DNA from: Candidatus Gastranaerophilales bacterium
GTDB taxonomy: Bacteria; Cyanobacteriota; Vampirovibrionia; Gastranaerophilales; Gastranaerophilaceae
Direction of reading: 5' to 3'
Assembly (NCBI GenBank): GCA_944325575.1
Contig: CALVAR010000001.1
Coordinates: forward strand, 62,001-126,000
DNA length: 64,000 nt
Shown here: positions 1-9,800 of the stretch, piece after piece
How positions within the stretch are numbered: position 1 is the first letter of the stretch
Layout of the letters: each line of letters starts with the position of its first letter
Translations under genes and position numbers: made by a program
Notes under the pieces: model-generated
What the model saw: only the letters and a program-made list of their open reading frames with translations
Databases searched by the model: none
What the model was told of the DNA's origin: nothing

Positions 1-778
1 GCCAGCCGTTTAATGAATATGCAGTACCAAGGTTGTAATGGTAGAATGCATTATTCTGTTCAATTTTTATTGCAAATTGGAAATAATTTATTGCATCACC
101 AATTTTGTGCTGGTCAAGTTTTAAAAGCCCCAGATAATTATATGTTCTGTCGCATTGGATTTCATCCAATATGCTGTTAAAAAGCTTTTCTGCATCAGCA
201 TCCTGATGTTTTTGATAATAAATTACACCAAGATAAAATCTTGCATCGGTGTTCTGCGGATAAAGTTTTATAATTTCCTGAAATATGCCGATAGCTTTAA
301 AAATTTGATTTAACTTTAGTCTTGCATAGCCCTCAATCAATAAAAGAGTCTCATTTTTCCTCTCTTCATAATTAAATTTAGATGCTTCTATCTCTTCAAT
401 AATTGTATTGTATTGATTGCATTCGTTTAGCATTTCTAAATATGTGACAAAGTTCTCTATTTCAGGGGAAAGTTTATAGAGCTTTTGTGCATATTCAAGA
501 GCCTTTGCATATTTTTTATTGATTTTATTAATATTTACTACTATTTTGAGCGTATCTATGTGTTCAGGATCAATTTCAAGAATTTTTTCTGCATATTCAA
601 GTGAACGCTCAAAATTATTCATTAAAAAGTAGAGCTGCGATATTTGTGATAATATTTCAATATTATCGCTGTCTATACAGAGCGCCTTATACAAAGCTTC
701 TATAGCTTGTTTATAATGCTTTTCTTCCTGAAACTGAAAAGCCTGTTTTAAAAATTTTGCTGTTAACCCTTCACTCAT
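1..778 (-). CDS. TPR-repeat protein, cut by left window edge
   Basis: An open minus-strand frame starts at the ATG at 778 (MSEGLTAKFLKQAFQF) and runs off the left edge after 259 codons, so the C-terminus is missing. The sequence is helical with a roughly 34-residue rhythm of small and aromatic positions (for example KQAIEALYKALCID, RSLEYAEKILEIDPEH, KAIGIFQEIIKLYPQN, DAINYFQFAIKIEQNN), the pattern of tetratricopeptide repeats. There is no signal peptide, so it is probably a cytoplasmic scaffold. It lies 61 bp downstream of exbD on the same strand and is likely the last visible gene of the tonB-exbB-exbD unit. The partner is unknown. Confidence 0.8.
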   Translation of the reverse strand, partial: MSEGLTAKFLKQAFQFQEEKHYKQAIEALYKALCIDSDNIEILSQISQLYFLMNNFERSLEYAEKILEIDPEHIDTLKIVVNINKINKKYAKALEYAQKLYKLSPEIENFVTYLEMLNECNQYNTIIEEIEASKFNYEERKNETLLLIEGYARLKLNQIFKAIGIFQEIIKLYPQNTDARFYLGVIYYQKHQDADAEKLFNSILDEIQCDRTYNYLGLLKLDQHKIGDAINYFQFAIKIEQNNAFYHYNLGTAYSLNGW

Positions 779-839
779 AAATCCATTATATTGTTATTCC
801 TGACACTCGTAAAGTACTTTGCTTAAATATACTTTAATC

Positions 840-1232
840 TTATGATTCAGAAATAGAAATATTTGTTACTCCCGCATCTCTTGCTTTATCCATTAGTTTT
901 ACTACAGCGCCGTGAGATGCATCCGGTTGCGCCAGTATCAATACACCTTCCGGAAATTCTTTTGATTTTTGTTTTATTATTCCTTCGAGTTGAGATACAG
1001 CCACTTCGTTTTCATCAATGTAGTATTTGTCATCATCTGTTACAGTGACTGAAATGAGTTTATTTTCCTGTTTTACATCCTGTACCTCAACGTTATTCGG
1101 TACAGCAAGATTTAGCCCCTGTTGGTCTAATAACGGTGCAATGACCATCATAATAATCAACAGAACAAGAAAAATATCCGTTAACGGTGTTATGTTTATT
1201 TCATTAAATGTATTTCGTTCTCTGCTTGCCAC
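840..1232 (-). CDS. exbD: ExbD/TolR-family energy-transduction protein, copy 1
   Basis: This 130-residue protein has one N-terminal membrane helix (about residues 17-37) containing LTDIFLVLL. Its aspartate is the conserved proton-path residue of ExbD/TolR. A periplasmic domain of about 90 residues follows. ExbD/TolR works with ExbB/TolQ to turn proton motive force into movement of TonB/TolA. The segment NITPLTDIFLVLLIIMMV is identical in the neighbouring upstream exbD copy, so the two are tandem paralogues. It starts 10 bp after that copy in an operon with exbB and tonB. Whether the system is Ton-type or Tol-type cannot be decided from this gene. Confidence 0.9.
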   Translation of the reverse strand: MASRERNTFNEINITPLTDIFLVLLIIMMVIAPLLDQQGLNLAVPNNVEVQDVKQENKLISVTVTDDDKYYIDENEVAVSQLEGIIKQKSKEFPEGVLILAQPDASHGAVVKLMDKARDAGVTNISISES

Positions 1233-1242
1233 TGTTATATCC

Positions 1243-1776
1243 TCATTCTTCAGCCGGAATTTCTCCGACTGTTCTTCTGTATTGATCGTCCGGTGCTGTA
1301 ACCGGAACAGTTGTGGTCTTTTGGCTTTTTTTCATACTGTTTTTTTGCAGTTTCTTCTGCTCTTTTTTAGAAAGCGGTTCACCGGCTACTATGAGCTTGT
1401 CAAACTCTGCATCTTGTGCTGCTTTCATTATTTTCATTATTTCTCTGCTTTTTACGCTTTCGTCAGCCTTTACAACAATTTCTTTTTTTTCAAGTTTTGG
1501 CTTTAGTGCAATAAGCTGGCTGTAAATATCATTTTCTTGAACAGCAGCTCCGTTTATATAAAATTTACCGTCTTTTGTTACGGAAATTGTTGCATTTTTC
1601 TGTTCTACAGTTAATCCGCTGTTAATTTCCGGCATTTTGATACTGCTGTCGTTTGATTGGAATGTCGGTGCAATAACCATCATAATAATCAACAAGACCA
1701 GAAAAATGTCTGTTAACGGTGTGATATTTATTTCTGTAAAAAGTGCTTCTTTTCCTTTTGCTGTTTTAAAAGCCAT
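1243..1776 (-). CDS. exbD: ExbD/TolR-family protein, copy 2 with charged tail
   Basis: This 177-residue ExbD/TolR homologue has the same N-terminal membrane helix as its neighbour, including LTDIFLVLL with the conserved aspartate. Its periplasmic domain is longer, and it ends in a Lys/Gln-rich tail (SKKEQKKLQKNSMKKSQ) followed by a short acidic end (VGEIPAEE) that copy 1 lacks. It lies 39 bp downstream of exbB and 10 bp upstream of the other exbD. Two ExbD subunits in one operon could form a mixed ExbD dimer inside an ExbB pentamer; that is inference. The family assignment is secure. Confidence 0.9.
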   Translation of the reverse strand: MAFKTAKGKEALFTEINITPLTDIFLVLLIIMMVIAPTFQSNDSSIKMPEINSGLTVEQKNATISVTKDGKFYINGAAVQENDIYSQLIALKPKLEKKEIVVKADESVKSREIMKIMKAAQDAEFDKLIVAGEPLSKKEQKKLQKNSMKKSQKTTTVPVTAPDDQYRRTVGEIPAEE

Positions 1777-1815
1777 TTTTTTATCCTTATATGGAATTAT
1801 TTTCTTTATTAGTTA

Positions 1816-2463
1816 CTATAGTGCGATATTTGTAGGTTGATTCATTACAACTTCTTCGTTGCTGTCAACAAAGCTTAAGAAAAGCAGCTTGATAAGCTGA
1901 AAGTCATCTTCGAATCTTTTCACCATTGATTGAAAATAGTTGTATAGTACAACGGCTATGATAGCAACGCCAAGACCTAATGCTGTTGCTATCAATGCAG
2001 ATGCAATACCTGAAGCTACTGCGGCTGATTGGTTGCCCTGTACTGCTAAATCCTGAAATGTGTATAAAATTCTTACTACAGTGCCAAACAACCCTAAAAA
2101 CGGACAAACACCGCCTATAGTACCTAAAATTGTAAGATGAGATTCAAGCTTTCTTGTTGCCAAGCTGGATGCAATATCAAATGAACGAGAAAATCCGTTT
2201 TTTTGTTCTGAAAAGATTCTTACAGCCTCTTCTGATACTTCTCCAATAATGCCGCCCAGTTGTATGCTTAAATTTTGTGCGGAGTCAAGGTTGTTTCTTG
2301 CTAACTCTTTTTGCAGTTTAGGTATAAAAGAAACAACATCTCTTTTGTTTTTGTTGTAATAATAAAATCTATTGATTGCTACTGCAATTGTAAGAACAGA
2401 GCATAAAAGAATCGGCGCAATAATCCATAAATCTTCGATAGCTGCTTTTAGTAATAATTCCAT
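1816..2463 (-). CDS. exbB: ExbB/TolQ-family proton channel subunit
   Basis: This 215-residue MotA/TolQ/ExbB protein has a helix near the N-terminus (about residues 13-31) and two long helices in the C-terminal half (about 110-135 and 140-175). Those contain the family hallmark LTILGTIGGVCPFLGLFGTVVRI followed by AVASGIASALIATALGLGVAI. Such proteins form the inner-membrane pentamer that surrounds the ExbD helices. The gene is 34 bp downstream of tonB and 39 bp upstream of exbD, so the operon reads tonB-exbB-exbD-exbD. The start ATG at 2463 follows an AGAGG-type ribosome binding site (GAAAGAGGATACAAA). Confidence 0.93.
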   Translation of the reverse strand: MELLLKAAIEDLWIIAPILLCSVLTIAVAINRFYYYNKNKRDVVSFIPKLQKELARNNLDSAQNLSIQLGGIIGEVSEEAVRIFSEQKNGFSRSFDIASSLATRKLESHLTILGTIGGVCPFLGLFGTVVRILYTFQDLAVQGNQSAAVASGIASALIATALGLGVAIIAVVLYNYFQSMVKRFEDDFQLIKLLFLSFVDSNEEVVMNQPTNIAL

Positions 2464-2497
2464 TTTGTATCCTCTTTCTATTTAATAATTAATCTCT

Positions 2498-3694
2498 TTA
2501 ATAAGTAGTTGCTCCAAATACATTGTAGTCAAATGTGAATTGTATATCTACGCTGTCACCTTTGTATTCAGGCGGCAAAGGCTTGAATGGTGCTGTTAGT
2601 TCTACAGCATGCATAGCTGCTCTGTCTGCCGCAGGAAGTCCGGATGATTTGTATACTCTGTGAGATATCAATCTTCCGTCTCTTGCAATTTTAAACAACA
2701 GAACTACTCTTTTACTTTCGTTGCCTTTTGGCGGTTCCCAGTTCATTTTTATTCTTCTTTGGAGTTCTCTCATATAAGGGCCGAAATCAGGCTCTTTTAT
2801 TGCATCTATGCCGGGCGCACCTTTAGGATTTCCGGGACCGGGATTACCTACATTGCCGCCGCGACCGGCACTGCCCGGAGAAAATCTACCGCCAGAGGAG
2901 CCGCCGCTTGGAGAAAAGCTCGGCGCCGGAGTTCTGCTGCCGGAACCTGCACTGCCGCTTCTGGAACCTGTGCCTGTTTTTGAACCGGATATAGGACCGC
3001 CCGTAGGTCCGGTAACTTTGGGTGCAGCAACTTTAGGCATAGGTATATTCATACTGCTGTTAGGTTTATTAACCTTTGGTGCACTTGGTTTAATTGCCGG
3101 TTTGGGTGCTGCAGTAGGCGCTTTTACTGTAGTGCCTTTAGGTGTAGGAGCCTGTGTCGGCTTTTTGGGAGCCCAGGGCATTTGTAAACTTTGCTTTTTT
3201 TTCTGTTGTTTCGGAGCCGTTTTTTGTTGTTTAGGTTGGTTTTGTGCAGGTTGCTGAACCTTTTTAGTTGGAGCTTTTTGAACAGGTGCGGATGCTGCCT
3301 GCTGAGGTCTGCTGGCTTGCGTTGCTGCTTGAGGCTGAGATACAGGCCTTTTGGGATCGTGTATACCGCCTGCTCTGGAGTTTCTGTCTGCTCTGAATTT
3401 TGTATTTTTATTTATAGGTGTGCCTTCTTTATTAACAAGCACAAACTCAATATCCTTGGGCTTTTGCTGAGGTTTTTCAAATGTTGGAAGGCTTATTCCT
3501 ATAAGTGCAAGTATAAAAATGCTAAGCCATACCATTCCTACCGCAATAGGATGTAAAGCAAATGAAAAGAAAAAACATTTTTTTAACGAAATATCATTTT
3601 CGTCTTCTTTTTTATAGATACCGTAGGTGTACTTGGTATCTATCAGATCTTCCTCTTCGTCTTCGTATAGATTAATGTTGCCTAGTAATGTCAT
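2498..3694 (-). CDS. tonB: TonB/TolA-like periplasm-spanning protein
   Basis: This 398-residue protein has the TonB/TolA layout. An acidic cytoplasmic N-terminus of about 45 residues leads to one membrane helix (about 46-70, VGMVWLSIFILALIGISL). A spacer of about 220 residues rich in Pro, Lys, Gln, Ala and then Gly/Ser follows, ending in a C-terminal domain (about 305-398). That domain contains YMRELQRRIKMNWEPP and FKIARDGRLISHRVYKSSG, typical of the TonB C-terminal fold. It should link the ExbB/ExbD motor to outer-membrane partners. The RRIKxNWxPP start of the domain also fits TolA, so the system may be Tol-like. A GGGGA ribosome site precedes the ATG. Confidence 0.85.
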   Translation of the reverse strand: MTLLGNINLYEDEEEDLIDTKYTYGIYKKEDENDISLKKCFFFSFALHPIAVGMVWLSIFILALIGISLPTFEKPQQKPKDIEFVLVNKEGTPINKNTKFRADRNSRAGGIHDPKRPVSQPQAATQASRPQQAASAPVQKAPTKKVQQPAQNQPKQQKTAPKQQKKKQSLQMPWAPKKPTQAPTPKGTTVKAPTAAPKPAIKPSAPKVNKPNSSMNIPMPKVAAPKVTGPTGGPISGSKTGTGSRSGSAGSGSRTPAPSFSPSGGSSGGRFSPGSAGRGGNVGNPGPGNPKGAPGIDAIKEPDFGPYMRELQRRIKMNWEPPKGNESKRVVLLFKIARDGRLISHRVYKSSGLPAADRAAMHAVELTAPFKPLPPEYKGDSVDIQFTFDYNVFGATTY

Positions 3695-3719
3695 TTTGTC
3701 CCCAAATCTCTTTTGTTTT

Positions 3720-3748
3720 AGTTTAGCAAAAGCAATACACTAAAACAA
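3720..3748 (-). promoter_or_regulatory. Putative sigma-70 promoter of the tonB operon
   Basis: On the minus strand TTGTTT (3748-3743) is followed by a 17-bp spacer and TAAACT (3725-3720), about 26 bp upstream of the tonB ATG. Spacing is ideal but the hexamers match only moderately. Confidence 0.45.
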
Positions 3749-3765
3749 ATCACCCGGTTTACCTA

Positions 3766-4479
3766 TTAATATTGGTAACCTTGCTGCGGTGTAAATGTAA
3801 CCTGCTGATCAAGTACAATGTTTATTACGCTGCCGGCAGGAATTGTTGCAGGTATTCCTTTGTCCCATATAGATTTTGCAAGACCTGCTCCTGCGCCGAC
3901 AGCTGTTCCGTATGCTGCCCCTTTACCTACTTCTCCGCCTGATAAAGGTCCGAATATTACACCTGCGACAGCACCTGCTGCGGTTCCAATAGCTATGTCT
4001 TTGGCATATTCTGTTGCGGATTCTGCTTTTGTTCCGCCTTTTATTAATCCTGTACCGTCATCAGTTTGAATTTTTCCTGAAATAGGAATCATTTGTCCGT
4101 ATGGAGTGACAATGTTTGTGAATTTTACCATTAATTGACCGTTAATGCCTGCACGTCCTGATTTTTTAACTTGTATTACAGTTCCGTTTACTGAGCTGCC
4201 TATAGGTGCAATTAGTGTATTGTTATAATAAAAGTTATTTGATAAAGCTATACACACACTTTGTCCTAATGACAAACTTTCAGAGGATAATTCCATTGTC
4301 GCCGTTGCTGGAAAGCTCGTTCCGGACGGCACATATACAACCTTGCCCTGCAATGGAGTAAATTGCTGTGTTTCTGCCTGTGCAGAATATGAATATAAAT
4401 CAAAGGAACCTGCTCCTATTGTGATTAATGATGCTAAAAGAAGTGTTGAAACAACCTTTTTTGCTTTCATTTTAATCAT
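3766..4479 (-). CDS. Secreted glycine-zipper protein
   Basis: This 237-residue protein has a clear signal peptide (KMKAKKVVSTLLLASLITIG, with cleavage probably near AQAE). The mature part has a beta-rich region (about 40-140) resembling the outer-ring fold of VirB10/TrbI-like proteins (LIAPIGSSVNGTVIQVKKSG, TPYGQMIPISGKI). A glycine zipper follows (about 165-200, AAGAVAGVIFGPLSGG and GTAVGAGAGLAK), then a C-terminal strand region. Glycine zippers insert in or associate with membranes. The gene lies between bamA and tonB on the same strand, which suggests an envelope role. The start is supported by GGAGG 8 nt before the ATG. No specific function is assigned. Confidence 0.75.
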   Translation of the reverse strand: MIKMKAKKVVSTLLLASLITIGAGSFDLYSYSAQAETQQFTPLQGKVVYVPSGTSFPATATMELSSESLSLGQSVCIALSNNFYYNNTLIAPIGSSVNGTVIQVKKSGRAGINGQLMVKFTNIVTPYGQMIPISGKIQTDDGTGLIKGGTKAESATEYAKDIAIGTAAGAVAGVIFGPLSGGEVGKGAAYGTAVGAGAGLAKSIWDKGIPATIPAGSVINIVLDQQVTFTPQQGYQY

Positions 4480-4575
4480 TGCCTATCCTCCGTATCTAAT
4501 TTTAATTGTTATTGTTTTTAACGATTATTTAATTATATTGTTCATTTTTAATCTGTCAAAGTAGACGATTGTATA

Positions 4576-6552
4576 TTAATAGAATTCACCTACACCAAAA
4601 GTAAATGCACCTTTGGATGTACCGTCAGGCACACCTGTGAGCGGATAGCCCCAGTCTATGCTGAGCGGTCCTACACCGGGAACAAATACCCTTACACCTA
4701 CACCGGCAGTAATTGCATGAATAGGTCTGTTGTATATTTCATTTGTAACAGTTGAGCCGTAAATCTGACCTGCATCAACAAACGCCGCAATTCTTATGTT
4801 ATCCAAAAATTTGGCATCCGTTATTCTGTCGAGGAAAGGAATAGGAGTTTGGAATTCCGCCTGACCCATCATAAATCCTGTACCGGTACCTATACCGCTC
4901 ATTCTGAAACCTCTAACCGTATAAGGTCCGCCTAAACGATATGCCATAACTTCCGGCATATCTCCGTGAATTTTTCCTCCTGCTCTGAAAGCAAGCGAAA
5001 CAGATGACTTTTTGCCGACAGGATAGTATCTTTTGATACCTCCTGACAACTTGCCGAATGTGTTTGAAAATTCGTCAAGAGCAAATGATTCATCAAATCT
5101 TACATTTGCAAATACACCGCTTCTCGGTAAAGTGCTGTTGTCTCTTGTGTCATATACAAGACTGGGAGAAAGTGTTAAGAATAAACCGCCCTGCAGCTGT
5201 TTTGCACGTTCTGATATAGGAATATTGTGAGCTGCATACAATCCGGCAATCTGATTTGCATCCCCCTCTTTTACATGTACATTTTCTAAACCAACGGTAA
5301 ATGCACCTGTTAGATGAGGGAAAGCAGTGAATGCACGTGAGATAGTGGATTCTATACCAAATCTCTGTTCGACAGCCAGAGGTATCTGATAGCTGGCGTA
5401 ATCACGGCCGAATAATTTAATCATTAAAGAATTATCAGTGCCTCTAAACTTGGGTTCAAACCAGCTTAATTCAGCCTGCAAGTTTGCTCTGTTAAGCATA
5501 GAGCTGTCTGCCATAACAATACCTGTACCGGCAAGTACGTTTAATGAAACTCTCTGTCCCAAGCCTCGGAAGTTATTGTCAGTGAAACCGCCTGTACCGA
5601 ATAAACCTGTCGCAGTATCAAGACCGCCGCCTATGGATATTGTGCCTGTTCTCTGTTCTTCCAGATGTATCGTTACATCGTACGTCTCAGGGTTGTCTTC
5701 ACTTCTTTCAATTGTTCTTTTTACATCTTTAAAAGCCTGAGTTCCGTATAGCCTCATTAAGTCCTGTTTGATAAGATTTTCATTATAAATAGTACCCGGC
5801 TGTGTGAGTATGTTTCTTCTTACTACAAATTCTTTAGTCTTTTTGTTGCCTTCTATAACAATAGAACCGATTTTCCCTTCATCAATGTTTATATTTACCA
5901 TTCCGTCAGGATCATCTGTTATACTTGTTACACGTGCAAGGATATAGCCCTGGCTTGCATAGTATTCTTGAATTTCCGTGATAGCATCATTCAGCTTAAG
6001 AATATTTTGGGGTTTGTTTAATAGCGAATCAAGTATCTGTAATAAATCTCCTGTAGCAACAGAGTTATTGCCTGTTATGTTGAAGTCAGTGATAGGAACA
6101 TTTTCTTGTACGATTATTCTTATTTTAATACTTTTATCATCTATTTTAACGGGTATTGCTCTCATTTTGTCGCTAAAATAACCCATATCATAAATGGCTT
6201 TTAGGTTTTGTTGCACAGCTTCCACGCTGTATGGATCTCCGGGGTGAATAGACACATTTTGCAAGATTTCAGCAGTGTCAACGAGGTTGTTGCCTACTAT
6301 CTCGACAGAATGGAATTTTATGTCTGTATTTTGAGTTTTTTCTGCCTGCAGTTTTTGAGTATCCGGTTGGATTTTATTCCACAATGAATCTTCGCTGTCA
6401 TAGTTATTTTCAGGAAGAGTTTGTTCAATATTGTTGTTTTTATCTTTCTCCCAAAATTTCCACTTAACAGCAGCATAAGAAGGGTGTGACTGTACAACCA
6501 TCAACCCCAAAGACAAAAATATTACTGAAAATATATTTTTTACAACAGAAAT
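4576..6552 (-). CDS. bamA: BamA/Omp85 outer-membrane assembly protein
   Basis: This outer-membrane beta-barrel insertase has three POTRA domains (about residues 65-140, 141-215 and 216-290; openings IKFHSVEIVGNN, VPITDFNITGNN, KIGSIVIEGNK) and a C-terminal Omp85 barrel with the loop-6 motif PYTVRGFRMSG. Three POTRA domains resemble the cyanobacterial Omp85/Toc75 branch rather than the five of proteobacteria. The usual start search gives a TTG at 6516, but that cuts the signal peptide. Extending in frame to ATT at 6552 gives VVKNIFSVIFLSLGLMVV as the hydrophobic core, with AGGA 8 nt upstream and no ATG, GTG or TTG between. The start at 6552 is therefore inferred; the family call is secure. Confidence 0.9.
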   Translation of the reverse strand: MSVVKNIFSVIFLSLGLMVVQSHPSYAAVKWKFWEKDKNNNIEQTLPENNYDSEDSLWNKIQPDTQKLQAEKTQNTDIKFHSVEIVGNNLVDTAEILQNVSIHPGDPYSVEAVQQNLKAIYDMGYFSDKMRAIPVKIDDKSIKIRIIVQENVPITDFNITGNNSVATGDLLQILDSLLNKPQNILKLNDAITEIQEYYASQGYILARVTSITDDPDGMVNINIDEGKIGSIVIEGNKKTKEFVVRRNILTQPGTIYNENLIKQDLMRLYGTQAFKDVKRTIERSEDNPETYDVTIHLEEQRTGTISIGGGLDTATGLFGTGGFTDNNFRGLGQRVSLNVLAGTGIVMADSSMLNRANLQAELSWFEPKFRGTDNSLMIKLFGRDYASYQIPLAVEQRFGIESTISRAFTAFPHLTGAFTVGLENVHVKEGDANQIAGLYAAHNIPISERAKQLQGGLFLTLSPSLVYDTRDNSTLPRSGVFANVRFDESFALDEFSNTFGKLSGGIKRYYPVGKKSSVSLAFRAGGKIHGDMPEVMAYRLGGPYTVRGFRMSGIGTGTGFMMGQAEFQTPIPFLDRITDAKFLDNIRIAAFVDAGQIYGSTVTNEIYNRPIHAITAGVGVRVFVPGVGPLSIDWGYPLTGVPDGTSKGAFTFGVGEFY

Positions 6553-6564
6553 TGTCGTATTCCT
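6550..6564 (-). promoter_or_regulatory. Ribosome binding site and ATT start codon of bamA
   Basis: Reading the minus strand, AGGA (6564-6561) is followed by 8 nt and ATT (6552-6550). Starting here restores a full signal peptide to BamA. The first conventional codon is the TTG at 6516, inside the hydrophobic core and without a good Shine-Dalgarno sequence. Confidence 0.55.
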
Positions 6565-6741
6565 ATCTCTAATACTTCCTATATAAAAATTATAACCACA
6601 AAATAAAAAAGTACCACGTTAAGTTTGGTAAATTTTTCATATATTTGGTGTATTGTTTACACGCCCCCTGTAATATATATTTACCTTAGTTAAGTATCAG
6701 TCGTAATTATTACAATTGTTAATATATTACTTATCACGGGA

Positions 6742-6770
6742 TTGAAGACTTTATGTCAATGTGATATACT
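6742..6770 (+). promoter_or_regulatory. Promoter of the giant FliD-like gene
   Basis: TTGAAG (6742-6747), a 17-bp spacer and TATACT (6765-6770) preceded by TGA (an extended -10) form a good sigma-70 promoter. Transcription would begin near 6777, leaving a leader of about 30 nt. No obvious sigma-28 flagellar promoter was seen. The rest of the interval 6553-6807 is AT-rich and carries no gene I can support. Confidence 0.6.
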
Positions 6771-6807
6771 ATTGATATGTTGTAGTGGATAGTTATTGTG
6801 AGCCGAA

Positions 6808-9800
6808 ATGGATTTTTCAATAGGTAACTTAAACGGCACTAATGCCAATATAAGCAGTATGATTTCGCAATTGATTGCGAAAAAAACATCTTCGATGAAT
6901 TCTTTGCTTGATCAGAGAGCATCTATTGAAAATGCTCTTGCGACTTTACAAAATTCTTCACTCGGCATAGGTTCTATTAACAATTCGTACAGCTCACAGA
7001 TTGCATCTTTGCAGGATTCTATAGATGCAATGAAAGAACAATACACTATCAATGCAAACAAACTAAACACTATAAACAGTCTTAATAACAGCTACAATAA
7101 AACTGTATCCACATTAGATGATTATATACAGAGTTTAAAAAATCCAAATCCAAATGATTCGTTAGTCTCAGGCTCAAGCTCTAACGGTAATGTAGCTGGT
7201 GTTGATGTTGATAATTCAGCTAATCCGCAAAGAATAGAGCTTTCTGTTTCTCAGCTTGCTACTTGTTCCGTCTTAAAGAGCGGTATAATCAGCGGAACAT
7301 CTATTACTGGCAATACTAAAATTACAGACCTGTTTGCCGGTAATTATGACAGTGCTTCCAACACAATTAGTTCACTGCGTACTGATATTTCAGAAAGTAT
7401 GAAACTTTCTGAGCTAGGTGTTAAAAGCGGCAGCTTTAAGCTTGGCTCACGTGTTATAACAGTAAAATCGGATGAAACAGTCGGCGATTTAATTAATAAA
7501 ATAAATGCTGACTCTAACTACACTGCAAAAATCGACAGAGCAACTGGTGCTTTCACTATATCCGCAAAATCAGGCAGCTCAGTAGCTATTACAAATGCTG
7601 TAGGAGATTTAAACGTAAGCGGAAATCTTTCCACAACAACTAAACTTGAAGATTTGGGAATAAAAAGCGGCGCATATTTTGTTGGCGGAGTCCAGATTGA
7701 TGTTGCTGACGGTGATACGGTCGGCGTACTTATCGATAAACTTGAGGCAGAGGGATTTAATGCTTCTATTCAAACTGATACTAATAATCCTTCATCCAAG
7801 GTCTTAAGCATAACAGATTCTAACGGCAATAAAGTAAGTACAGAAGGGACAAATTTTGCTTCAGCGGCAGGGTTTACAGTTTCTGAAGGTACATTCAGTA
7901 TAAACGGCGAAACTTTTACAATCGGTTCAGACACAACAATTGATGATTTGCTGTATCAGATTAATAAAGCTACTGACGACGGCGTAGGCGCAATTTTTAA
8001 AGACGGACAGATAGTTCTCACTGCCAGCAAAACAGGCGCTGTAGAGATAAATGTTGAAAAAGGTTCTTCAAACTTTACTAATGCTGTAGGTTTTACTACC
8101 GGCGGTGTAATGAACACAGGCAACCTTGTAATGGGCAGCGATGGTTCTTATGTAACTTTAAAGGGTTTAAATAGCGGTATAAAAGGTTCTGATATAGCCA
8201 AGGCTGACGGAAGCGGTAAATTTACTTCCGGTAATTTTCTGATTTCATACAGCAAGATTGATGATCTTGGAAATGCTACTAATGAAATGCTTACAACAGA
8301 AATCGTTGTAGAAGACGGCGATACAATTAATGATATTATTCAGAAAATTAAAAATCAGACTACACAAAAATATACAGACTCAGAAGGTGTAGAACGTACA
8401 AACTACTTGCAGGCAGAGATAGTAGACGGACATTTTCAAATCAGACAAACTGCAAAGGGCGCTGATTTTGATATAGCCGTACAGGCAGGTTCATCCACTT
8501 TTACAAGCTATGTGGGGCTGACAAAAGACGTTGGCACTGGGGTATCTACAAGCGGAAGCGCAACAACTTATACCGGTGTAAATGCTGTTACTGACTCGAC
8601 AACATTTACAGAGGGCAGTTTTAAAATTACGGCTTCATTGGCGAATAACCCTAACAAAACAGAAACTGTAACAATTGAAGTCGGTGCTAATGAGACTCTC
8701 CAATCTGTAATGGATAAAATTAATAATTCAGGTCTTGCTATAAGAGCACAGCTTGTAACGGCTTCTGATGGTACACAGAGATTGCAGCTGGCACACAATA
8801 ACTATGGCAGCGGTTATCAGATATCCGTTGAGGCAGGTGATACAAACTTTACCAATGTAGTAGGCTTCACCACATCTGTTTCAACAGGAGTATCAAATGA
8901 TGGTTCAAGTTCTACATTGACAGGTATTGTGACAGGGCTTGATAAAAATACAACAGGATACAAAGACGGCTCTTTTGTAATTTCGACAAATAAACTTTCT
9001 TCTGACGGCAAAACCGCATCATCCGAGATGGCATCGGCAATAATCGAGGTAGATTCTTCAATGAGCCTGCAGGATATAATGGATAAGATTAATTCTGCAA
9101 CATATAAGGATGCCTCCGGCAATGATGTCGATTTAGGACTAAGAGCTTCTCTTACTTCAGACGGCAGAATCCAGATTTCTCAGATACACGGCGGCGAAGG
9201 CTTTGATATAAAAGTAGAAGCCGGTGATACCAATTTTACACAGGAAGTTGGCCTGACAAAAGACGTTACTGTCGGAGTTTCAACGGGATCTACATCATCT
9301 TATATTATGGGGACAAAGACCTATAACGGAACATTTACAGAGGGCTCTTTTAAAATTACAACAAATAAAGTTGGAGCTGACGGCAGTGCTTCTTCGGAAA
9401 TGATTTCGGTTGATGTAAATATAGAAGCCGGAAAAACACTGGCACAACAGCTTGATTCTATAAATGCACAGTTAAATTCAATCGGACTTTCAGCTTCTGT
9501 TATTGCTGACGGCGCAGACGCAGGTAAAATTAAAATAGAACAATTGAATTCCGGTGCAGGCTTTGATATCAAAATAGAAGCAGGCAGCACAGATTTTACG
9601 GAAAAACTCGGACTGACAACACAGGTTTCAACAGGTGTGTCAAACGACGGTACATTTGCTTATGTTCTTGGTAAAAATGACCTGTCAAATACTGCGGGAT
9701 ATACAGCAGGTGACTTTACCGTTACAACAAATAAAACCGATGCAGAGGGCAATCCTCTTGATGAAATGCAGTCTGTTACGGTAAAACTGCAGGCAGGTCT

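Noticed and set aside
2808-3257. 149-codon plus-strand frame inside tonB
   Set aside because: It is a Pro/Gly-rich shadow of the low-complexity TonB spacer, without a start signal.
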